Source of the DNA: a virus
Virus record (IMG/VR): IMGVR_UViG_3300021960_000396
Coordinates: 1 to 27,650 of that record
Length of the DNA: 27,650 nt
Reading direction: 5' to 3' (one strand)
The translations under genes and the position numbers were made by a program. This document shows, in pieces, positions 1-7,181 of this stretch (the stretch's first letter is position 1; each line of letters opens with the position of its first letter). The notes below the pieces were generated by a model. It did not search any database and was not told the origin of the DNA. It saw only the letters and a program-made list of their open reading frames with translations.

Positions 1-254
1 TCAAGTATTAGTTTTGGTTCAGACCCTGAGTTGTTTTCTGCGGCATGAATACGGAGTGTTGCATCACCTGTAGCGGCTTCTACGTCTAGGTTTGAACTAG
101 GCGACGACGAACCTATCCCAACTCGTCCCGAGCTGTCCTTAACAACAATCTCACCTGCTGTCGCTGGCAATGTTAGCTGCAGGTCACTACCTACAGCTGC
201 GGGGACATCCAGTTCAACCGAACCAGACGTTGCCCCGTTTAATTTAATAGGCAT
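1..254 (-). CDS. Tail fiber-like protein, N-terminal part (runs off window start)
   Basis: The reading frame opens with ATG at 254 and stays open to base 1, giving about 84 residues with the C-terminus missing. The protein starts MPIKLNGATSGSVELDVPA and contains a segment SGRVGIGSSSP followed by a short beta-type stretch. This is the same beaded motif seen in the fiber gene just upstream, and the N-termini (MPIKLNG here, MTIKING there) are also alike, so the two genes are paralogous. The start codon overlaps the upstream stop as TGATG, and a strong Shine-Dalgarno (AAGGAGG, 264-270) lies 9 nt before it, which is unusual in this window. A receptor-binding or fiber-tip role is inferred from the neighbour; whether it carries its own S74 chaperone domain cannot be seen. 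Confidence 0.75.
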   Translation of the reverse strand, partial: MPIKLNGATSGSVELDVPAAVGSDLQLTLPATAGEIVVKDSSGRVGIGSSSPSSNLDVEAATGDATLRIHAAENNSGSEPKLIL

Positions 255-1228
255 CAGCTTGCTCCTCCTTCTAGTGCTGTAAGTCGAGCCTCAAGGGAGG
301 CGTTTTGTGTTTCTAGGGATTCGATACGTTCCATTGCCTCTTGAAGTGCTTTGACAGCCTTCATATAAAGCACGGAGTAGTTGACGGATTTAGTGACAGT
401 GCCAAGATCAATACCTTCTTCGTCGCGGTCAGTAGTTTCATAGACAAGGCCAGGTGATACGGCCTCGGCCTCTTGGGCGATAACGCCTATTTGAGTGTGT
501 GTTTGACCTTCAATAAAGTTGTAGTTACGAACTCGAAGCCCCTTAATGTCATCCCACTGGGAGTTTGCATCAACGATGTTTTCTTTTAGCTTAACGTCAG
601 AAAGAGAACCGTAGGAGTTGTTGGTGTTTACAACGTTGCCATTAGTCCAAACTGTGTAACTAACTGTACCCGCAATACCTGTTGACGAATGAGAACCGTA
701 ATACATCCTGACTGACGTACCCGCAGAGGCTTCAGACATTGCACCAATGACGTTTTGAGCCGATGCAAAGAAAGAAGTTCCGTTACTTGCAATTTGCAGC
801 CGTTTGACGGCATTGGTATAGAACCCCAAATCAGTTGATTCGTAGCCGAGATATGCTTGAGAATTAACGCTATTGGCTAATTGTAGATATACATTGGCTG
901 AACCACTTTTAAAGTAGGCAGTGGTTTGTTCTGAACCAAGAGCATGAACAGAAAAAGTAGCTGGTGGTGAAGAGAACCCAACACCTAGCCGACCCGAGCT
1001 GTCGATTCGCATTTTTTCCGACGCACCACCTGCTGACCAAGTGTGGTAATTGGCTTGGTTTATGCTGCCAATATATGCAGAAGTAGATCTGTTGTAGTGA
1101 AGGGTTAAATTTGTTCCGGCAGTATCTCCTGGGCCAAATTCAAAACCTTCTGCACCCCCGTTTGATACGGATAAAGGTCTAATTGGGCTCGAGGTGCCAA
1201 TCCCTACACGGCCCGAGCTGTCGATTCG
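127..1228. repeat. Dispersed direct repeats (CCCGAGCTGTCGATTCG type) in the fiber genes
   Basis: The 17-mer CCCGAGCTGTCGATTCG on the plus strand occurs exactly at 993-1009 and 1212-1228, and its first 11 bases recur at 127-137 in the next fiber gene. On the coding strand it encodes the start of the repeated DSSGR motif. Identical DNA shared within and between adjacent fiber genes is a plausible substrate for recombination that would swap fiber segments; that role is inferred. Confidence 0.55.
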
Positions 1229-1756
1229 GGCTTTTTCTCCGCCATTAACTTGGAATAAAACTGGATTATTAGCAGAACTACCAAATTTTGCATCCCCATT
1301 ATTTCCAAAGAATCCAGCATTAGCAGAGTTTTGAATATAACTTCCTGCTGCAACAGTCACAGGCGTTGCGGCAAGACCTCCATTCGCGATTGTTCCATCG
1401 CTTAGGATGCGCATCCGCTCGGTGTTGTTTGTGCCAAGCGACATAAAGCTATTCTCTTTATTCCATATATAAGTGTCATTGCCATCCTGGTTAATAATTA
1501 AACCATCTGAACTTGATGAACCAGAAGTGGAATTTGTAATATGAATTGTTGCTCCAGCTATGCTGCTATTAACATGTAAAAGATTTGTAGGCGACGACGT
1601 TCCAATTCCCAATCCCGTGTTATTTACCGTTACCCTATCCGTCCCACCAGTAACAATCTTGACTTCATCTGTTCCGTAGACCAGACCTGTATCAGTATCT
1701 GTTCCTGTAATACTTGGTTGTGCGGTTGTATTAGTACCGTTAATTTTAATAGTCAT
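254..1756 (-). CDS. Tail fiber with C-terminal S74 intramolecular chaperone (self-cleaving) domain
   Basis: This is a 500-residue fiber or tail-spike protein. The N-terminal two thirds contain several copies of a beaded motif of the type (S)SGR(V/L)G(I/V)G.SSP, for example near residues 50, 180 and 255, which is common in fibers capped by S74 domains. The C-terminus from about residue 382 is a peptidase S74 / intramolecular chaperone domain with SDVKLKENI. S386 and K391 match the Ser...Lys pair (spacing 5) of characterised S74 auto-proteases, so the last roughly 115 residues are probably cleaved off after trimer folding. The very end (ALQEAMERIESLETQNASLE) is a predicted trimeric coiled coil. 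The gene lies 2 nt after the gp17-like fiber and overlaps the next fiber gene by one base. Host recognition is inferred; the receptor is unknown. Confidence 0.85.
   Translation of the reverse strand: MTIKINGTNTTAQPSITGTDTDTGLVYGTDEVKIVTGGTDRVTVNNTGLGIGTSSPTNLLHVNSSIAGATIHITNSTSGSSSSDGLIINQDGNDTYIWNKENSFMSLGTNNTERMRILSDGTIANGGLAATPVTVAAGSYIQNSANAGFFGNNGDAKFGSSANNPVLFQVNGGEKARIDSSGRVGIGTSSPIRPLSVSNGGAEGFEFGPGDTAGTNLTLHYNRSTSAYIGSINQANYHTWSAGGASEKMRIDSSGRLGVGFSSPPATFSVHALGSEQTTAYFKSGSANVYLQLANSVNSQAYLGYESTDLGFYTNAVKRLQIASNGTSFFASAQNVIGAMSEASAGTSVRMYYGSHSSTGIAGTVSYTVWTNGNVVNTNNSYGSLSDVKLKENIVDANSQWDDIKGLRVRNYNFIEGQTHTQIGVIAQEAEAVSPGLVYETTDRDEEGIDLGTVTKSVNYSVLYMKAVKALQEAMERIESLETQNASLEARLTALEGGAS
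264..270 (-). promoter_or_regulatory. Strong Shine-Dalgarno for the last fiber gene
   Basis: AAGGAGG on the minus strand sits inside the 3' end of the preceding fiber gene, 9 nt before the ATG at 254. It fixes that start and stands out because most genes in this window have no recognisable ribosome binding site. Confidence 0.65.
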
Positions 1757-1758
1757 AA

Positions 1759-3204
1759 TTAAACAATCACCCAGTTAGATCCAGAAGGTACGGTTACAGT
1801 TGCACCGCTATTGACCGTCAACGGTCCAGCACTGACTACATTTTTACCAGTACCAATTGTGTACGATTGCGTGATCGTGTTGTCATGCTCAACAGCCCAC
1901 GTATCACTACCACCACCTGTTGCACCACCGCCGACACTTGACCATGAAGATCCTGTGTAGCCTTCAAACTGACCAACATCAGTATTAAAACGAATAAAAC
2001 CAGCTGAAGGAGATGCATCACGTTGGGCTTGAGTACCTGCTGGTAACTGAGCAGATGCTGTACTAGCTGTTATTTGTAGCTTCTCAGTATCAAGCTCTTG
2101 AATTGCAGTCTGTACGTTAGTACCAGATAGATTACCTGCTGCCGTAAAAGAGATATTGATAGCTTCTCCTGGGACGTAAGCAGTAACCCAAGCAGAACCT
2201 GTGTACAACCTCATCACGTCAGACGTTGTGTTGAAATACAAGTCGCCAGCGGTCAGGGCATCGCCGTCATTGTCAGTAGTGGGATCAGATGCCTTAGCAC
2301 CAAGATAGGTATCGTCAAAGTTATCGAAAGCAGCTAATGCAGAAGCTGCAGATGAAGCCGCTGCAGTTGCACTGTTAGACGAGTTTGTTGCACTAGTAGC
2401 TGCATTACTCTCAGAGTTAGCTGCTTGACTGGCACTAGTTGCAGAAGCACTAGCACTGTTAGAAGAGTTAGTTGCTTGAATAGCTGCAGCAGTAGCGCTA
2501 GCAGCTGCATTAGTTGCCTGTGTAGATGCCGTGGTTGCTGACCCAGCAGATGCGGTAGCACTAGTAGCGGATGCAGTTGCACTGTTGGCAGAAGCAGTCG
2601 CTGAGGTAGCACTAGCTGTAGCACTAGTTGCTGAGTTACTAGCTTGAGTGGAGGATGTAGTAGCACTAGAAGCTGCGTTAGTTTCTGATGTACCTGCATT
2701 CGTTTCAGACGTAGCAGCTGCCGCAGCAGAAGCAGCCGCTGCATCAACCTGAGCTTGATGTGTAGTAATTAGCCCATCTACATAACCACGCGTACTAGCG
2801 TCAGTAGCTGCAGTTGGAGTGCCAACGTTAATGATTTTTTGATTGCTCATATTGAGCTGACCAACCATTGTGCCACCTAAAGCACTTAATGCATTATTTT
2901 CAGTTTCCTGGGAAACATACAATACTTGGTCAAAGTTAGCATTAAGATCTTGTGCCTTAATAGCTGATCCAGCAAAGAAAGTCGCAGCAGTAGTGTCGTT
3001 TGCAGTATCACGAAAGATAATGATACTTGCACCAGAGGCAGGAGCTGTGTTGAAGGCAACTGTTGTTGCATTGGGAATTGTAAATGCTGTAGTAACAGCG
3101 CCATCAATAGAGGCTTTAATATCCTCTTGGCCTAAATATTCAAATGTAAACGAATAGTTCGTTGTCGAACCATCTCCTGTGTATGTATTTTGAGTAGTTG
3201 CCAT
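1759..3204 (-). CDS. Tail fiber protein, T7 gp17-like
   Basis: This 481-residue protein has the N-terminal T7 tail-fiber attachment domain at residues 1-150: TGDGSTTNYSFTFEYLG, then FNTAPASGASIIIFRDT, AIKAQDLNANFDQ and MSNQKIINVG...ASTRGYVDG. In T7 this region anchors the fiber to the tail tube. Residues about 155-290 are an almost pure Ala/Ser/Thr/Asn rod with a 7-residue period, comparable to the T7 fiber shaft. The distal part ends in NVVSAGPLTVNSGATVTVPSG, a short C-terminal beta motif that I recognise from other marine phage fibers. There is no enzymatic domain and no S74 domain. It follows the gp16-like gene by 6 nt, the T7 gene order, and the other fiber genes probably dock on or beside it. 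Confidence 0.9.
   Translation of the reverse strand: MATTQNTYTGDGSTTNYSFTFEYLGQEDIKASIDGAVTTAFTIPNATTVAFNTAPASGASIIIFRDTANDTTAATFFAGSAIKAQDLNANFDQVLYVSQETENNALSALGGTMVGQLNMSNQKIINVGTPTAATDASTRGYVDGLITTHQAQVDAAAASAAAAATSETNAGTSETNAASSATTSSTQASNSATSATASATSATASANSATASATSATASAGSATTASTQATNAAASATAAAIQATNSSNSASASATSASQAANSESNAATSATNSSNSATAAASSAASALAAFDNFDDTYLGAKASDPTTDNDGDALTAGDLYFNTTSDVMRLYTGSAWVTAYVPGEAINISFTAAGNLSGTNVQTAIQELDTEKLQITASTASAQLPAGTQAQRDASPSAGFIRFNTDVGQFEGYTGSSWSSVGGGATGGGSDTWAVEHDNTITQSYTIGTGKNVVSAGPLTVNSGATVTVPSGSNWVIV
2329..2742 (-). repeat. Heptad Ala/Ser/Thr repeat encoding the fiber rod
   Basis: Within the gp17-like gene this stretch encodes roughly 19 near-tandem 7-residue units such as SATSATA, SANSATA and SATSATA. 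The DNA is correspondingly low in complexity, with many gcact/agtagc-type near repeats. A 7-residue period with small residues fits a tight trimeric Ala-zipper coiled coil, as in the T7 fiber shaft. The repeat also makes other frames stay open, which explains spurious long ORFs here. Confidence 0.75.
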
Positions 3205-3210
3205 TACGTT

Positions 3211-6200
3211 TTAGTAACCAAAAGTTTCTCTTGTATACTTCAAATATGATTCGGCTCTTTCCTGTTTGCCTCGTCTTAAATAGTCTTGAGTCCTAGCTTT
3301 AACATATTGCCTACGTTCAATATCGGTAAAGTGAATTGAATCAGTAGTAGCATCGCCTATAGCATCTCGTAGTTCGTCATCAAGACGAAGATGAATACTT
3401 TCAAAATTCTTAGTATCAGGATTCAGTGCTTCTGTAGAGTTAAGAGCATCCTTAAACCTATTTCTAAAACCTTGACCACCGCCTTCAGTATCGTTCATAA
3501 CACGCCTAATACCATCAAGCCACCTTCCCTGTTTACCCATGATGCTGAGAATATCAGACTGCTCCACATTATCTAGTGGTTCGCCCTTACCATTTGTACG
3601 CAAGGCAGCAGTAGCGTCATACTCAATATCAATAAGGAACTGTTTTTCAGGACTAATTTTTCCGCTTTCTTTCCATGGCGTATAGACATTCTTAAAACGT
3701 GTAAAGATATCCTCTGTACCGTTTACTTCTTTGCCATCAATCCAGTCGTACTTAGCTGGAAGAAGTCCTTTGGCACCAGGAAGGCGGTTCATAATCATAC
3801 CTTTGAGGTCGTTATTGATTTGATTAAGACCAGGATCCATGATTCTGCCGATTTCAGCCATCTGACTAGAACCTCGTACAGTTGATGATGTGATGAATGC
3901 AGAAGCCCAACGATTAAAAGCACCTATATCACCGCGTGCTACATCTAGAAACGGCTCAACACCAGCCATATAAGTCTTGTCTGCAAAAGAAGCAGCAAAG
4001 ACAAAACCTAGCTTTTTAAAAAGTTCACCAACACCTTGAGGTTCAAGAACATCAAAGTTGTCTCCAATAGTACCTACTAGACTTAAAAAATTAGTAACTG
4101 GACCCAAGCCTTCAAAGCTATACCACTTGTCATCAAGACCACGTATTGAATTAGGCTGCCAACCACTCTCTCTTCTTGTCTTTTGAACTTGACGATTGTA
4201 ATGACCAACCCCATGCAATCGATCATCTAAGAACAAACCGATAGCAGAAGCTGTAACTAAACCACCTAACGCCTTTCTTCCAAGAATATCTGCACGCAGT
4301 TCATTGTACTTGCCTTTAGCAACGAACGGGTCAGATACATCGACTCCTCTTTGTCTAAGGATGTCAAGAACTTTTCCTGTCTCCATATCGTCAAATGATT
4401 TACTAAAGACATTCATATCTTTAACAAACATACCCAACAGAGGATCTATAGGACTATAAGTTAATGTATACTGAAGCTCATTAAGCGGTGTTTTGGTAAA
4501 CAAAAAGAATGGCTTCAACACAGGCATCTTACGAATAAGACCAGAGATAGCATCATTGGCATCGTTGTCTAAATTAAAAGACAACTCACCTGCTGCTCTT
4601 TGTACAGACTTATCAGTAATGATTCCATTTTCATTAAACATTTCTGCAAAAGCATCAGCAGCTAAGTCTTCTGCTGCCTTGGGATCAAACTCAACAGTGC
4701 CATTCTTAGTAAATTTATCGAAGGCTCTACCTTTGGCTTCAAAGTTAGCTGTCATAGATTGGACAAAACCATCCATTGCTTGCATTGATCTTGTACCAAA
4801 GCGCAACCAAGGATGATTAGCCAAATCATTCATTGCATTGATATTTTCCATCAACATTTGAGGACCAAAATCACCGACATCAGCCTTGGCTTGTGCAAAT
4901 GCAGTAAGAACATCTAGTTGTCCTTGATTTTTAAGCCCAATGTCATCACGTACTGCCATTACGTTTGGATCAAGTGCTGATCTTTTGTAGATCTGTTTGG
5001 CATAATCCAAGCTGCCGGTAATACTCTGGAGCATATTGCTGTATTGGTACATTCCTCTACGCAATGTACGCTTATCTCCAGTAACCAAAAATCCTGCAAA
5101 TTGCCTCAGTGGTTTTTCAACTAACAAATGACTACCTGAAATACCAGCCTTGATGGGAGTTGCAGCAGCACTCAGCGTAGAGTTATAGACATTTGCATAG
5201 AAAGCCTGGTTAATAACAGAAGGAATCTCAGGCTGAAGATCGATAAATGCCTTATTAAAGATTGATGTAGATTGCTTAACGTAATTGTTTAAAGCACTAA
5301 TTGTATTAACATTGCCATCAGTCAACTCATAAGCCATGAAAAGCGGAGTAAGAATTTCTGGATTACTATCTTTAAGTTCACGTAAAACATTTGTCGTTTC
5401 GGCTGCTTCCTGTTTGAAGCGTTCAATAGCAGCAAGCGTCTTATTACTTTCGTCTTTGATTAAATTTTCTACGCGCTTAGCGGTAGCCTTATCAAATGCG
5501 TTAGAACCTGGAACAGTTACTCTATTCCAAAGATTGAGCATATTCAGAGCACGACCACGAACATAGGAAGTCATACCCTTCTGAGCCATAAGAAATTCAA
5601 CACGATCAAGGATCTGTTCTTGTGCGCGTTGGATGGATCCGGAACCTTCTGTAAGCCGCATTCCCTGCGCCATATCGCTGACCTGACCACCTAGTGATGT
5701 AGCTATATAGCCCTTAGCTATAGCCTCATCCATATTGATGAAGTCGTCCATGTACTTTTTAATAGCACCCATGACGCCAGAATAGGCTTCATCAGTTAAT
5801 TCAGGTGTCCCCGTAGAAACATTTCTACCTTGATAGATAGATCCAGGTCTAATAGATCTTTGAAGCTCCTCAAGATCCATTTCATAGAAATCGTTGGCAT
5901 ATTTTGCACCAACGTCTTGTATCTGTTTGAATGTTAGGTATCTGGTATCGTCAAGTCGGTAACCATATTCACCGGCATCTTTTAAAGTTTCAGCAAGACC
6001 ACTAATAATAATCTTTGCATTTTGACTAGACTCATTGACAAACTTAATAGCAGCATCAGACATGGTACTGCCGACACGTCCATAAGTAGTGCCTAAGTCA
6101 TTTTCAATACGTGCAGCGTCAATTGAAGCTCCCACGATACCTAGATTATCGACAGACCTAATACCCTGTTCTTGATAACCATAAGCATCGTGATAACCCA

Positions 6201-7179
6201 AGATAGGCTCATTAGGATTATATGAATTTTGGAAGTTATAAACTCCTAATTCATCCAATGCCTCTTGACGCTTAGCAGCTGAACGCTCAATTAAATCTTC
6301 GGGAGTCTTATCTATCTCGACATTAGAATCAAACCAAGTTTTAGCTTTTTCATTTTCAGGTACGAAATTTACACTTTTATGAGCGCCACGAACACGTTTG
6401 ATTAGGCTAGACAGGCCCACAACCATATCCATGCCGACACCTAAATAAGCACCTTCAAAGACATTCTTACCACGTTTAACATCTGGACTGTCGCTGTCTA
6501 AAGTGGCAAGATCATTGGGAATCCACCCAAACTTCCTTGGATACGTTTTTTTCAGAAAGCCAGCTAGGTTGTCATCTGTCTCACTTAAGTTAAGTGTATT
6601 GTCAACAAAGGCACCTGCACCAGCTCCAAAAGCTGTAGAGCCAAGCCATTTAACGAACGGATCGCTAAGAACTTTTAATGGTCCAACATTTTTGACCTTT
6701 GCAGCTTGTGCTGCTAATCCAGCATTGCCAGCTCCACCTAAAGCCATTGTAGGTAATACAACAGAAGAGATCTCTCTGACAGTTTGAGTTACTTCATCTT
6801 CAAACTCAGGTGCTTGTTGGATATCTACGCCTGGAATAAGGTCAAGAGTACCTCTAACAAAATCTCCCAAACCCATACCAGCAGCTAAACCTGCTTTGAC
6901 ATTCTCAGGGAGGTATTGATTTAAAATTGGATTGCCAACATCTAAACCATCAGAGCCACTTTTTGGTTGAGGTGGTTGTTGTTTGGTAGGTTGCTGTGTA
7001 GAAGTATTGGAAACCTGCTGTGGGGGAGCGGGTGCAGTCGCCTGAGTCTGCTGTTCGGTTGCAGCAATATCTGCATCTAGTCTTTGGAGTTTCTCTTCTG
7101 CTGCTTGCAGCTCAGCTTCCCACTGCGTGCGTTGCTCAATACTTTCAAAGCCACCTTCTAGTAATTCATCTTCATTCAT
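3211..7179 (-). CDS. Internal virion (core) protein, T7 gp16-like
   Basis: At 1322 residues this is the largest protein in the window, close to T7 gp16 in size and in the same place (after the gp15-like gene, before the fiber). In T7 the protein sits in the inner core of the capsid and is ejected first to form a channel for DNA across the cell envelope. An acidic coiled N-terminus (1-45) is followed by a Pro/Gln-rich linker (about 46-73). Gly/Ala-rich hydrophobic segments that could insert in membrane lie at about 95-115, 142-185 and 245-262. The rest is long and mostly helical. I do not see the N-terminal transglycosylase that T7 gp16 carries; a lysozyme-like domain is instead at the C-terminus of the preceding gene. 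Start ATG at 7179 has no Shine-Dalgarno. Function is inferred from position and size more than from motifs. Confidence 0.8.
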   Translation of the reverse strand: MNEDELLEGGFESIEQRTQWEAELQAAEEKLQRLDADIAATEQQTQATAPAPPQQVSNTSTQQPTKQQPPQPKSGSDGLDVGNPILNQYLPENVKAGLAAGMGLGDFVRGTLDLIPGVDIQQAPEFEDEVTQTVREISSVVLPTMALGGAGNAGLAAQAAKVKNVGPLKVLSDPFVKWLGSTAFGAGAGAFVDNTLNLSETDDNLAGFLKKTYPRKFGWIPNDLATLDSDSPDVKRGKNVFEGAYLGVGMDMVVGLSSLIKRVRGAHKSVNFVPENEKAKTWFDSNVEIDKTPEDLIERSAAKRQEALDELGVYNFQNSYNPNEPILGYHDAYGYQEQGIRSVDNLGIVGASIDAARIENDLGTTYGRVGSTMSDAAIKFVNESSQNAKIIISGLAETLKDAGEYGYRLDDTRYLTFKQIQDVGAKYANDFYEMDLEELQRSIRPGSIYQGRNVSTGTPELTDEAYSGVMGAIKKYMDDFINMDEAIAKGYIATSLGGQVSDMAQGMRLTEGSGSIQRAQEQILDRVEFLMAQKGMTSYVRGRALNMLNLWNRVTVPGSNAFDKATAKRVENLIKDESNKTLAAIERFKQEAAETTNVLRELKDSNPEILTPLFMAYELTDGNVNTISALNNYVKQSTSIFNKAFIDLQPEIPSVINQAFYANVYNSTLSAAATPIKAGISGSHLLVEKPLRQFAGFLVTGDKRTLRRGMYQYSNMLQSITGSLDYAKQIYKRSALDPNVMAVRDDIGLKNQGQLDVLTAFAQAKADVGDFGPQMLMENINAMNDLANHPWLRFGTRSMQAMDGFVQSMTANFEAKGRAFDKFTKNGTVEFDPKAAEDLAADAFAEMFNENGIITDKSVQRAAGELSFNLDNDANDAISGLIRKMPVLKPFFLFTKTPLNELQYTLTYSPIDPLLGMFVKDMNVFSKSFDDMETGKVLDILRQRGVDVSDPFVAKGKYNELRADILGRKALGGLVTASAIGLFLDDRLHGVGHYNRQVQKTRRESGWQPNSIRGLDDKWYSFEGLGPVTNFLSLVGTIGDNFDVLEPQGVGELFKKLGFVFAASFADKTYMAGVEPFLDVARGDIGAFNRWASAFITSSTVRGSSQMAEIGRIMDPGLNQINNDLKGMIMNRLPGAKGLLPAKYDWIDGKEVNGTEDIFTRFKNVYTPWKESGKISPEKQFLIDIEYDATAALRTNGKGEPLDNVEQSDILSIMGKQGRWLDGIRRVMNDTEGGGQGFRNRFKDALNSTEALNPDTKNFESIHLRLDDELRDAIGDATTDSIHFTDIERRQYVKARTQDYLRRGKQERAESYLKYTRETFGY

Positions 7180-7181
7180 AA

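Noticed and set aside
2334-2747. 137-residue Leu-rich minus-strand ORF in another frame
   Set aside because: It is a frame shadow of the Ala/Ser/Thr fiber rod; low-complexity codons keep the other frame open.
4493-4816. 107-residue plus-strand ORF
   Set aside because: Antisense to the gp16-like gene, no motif, no gene context.
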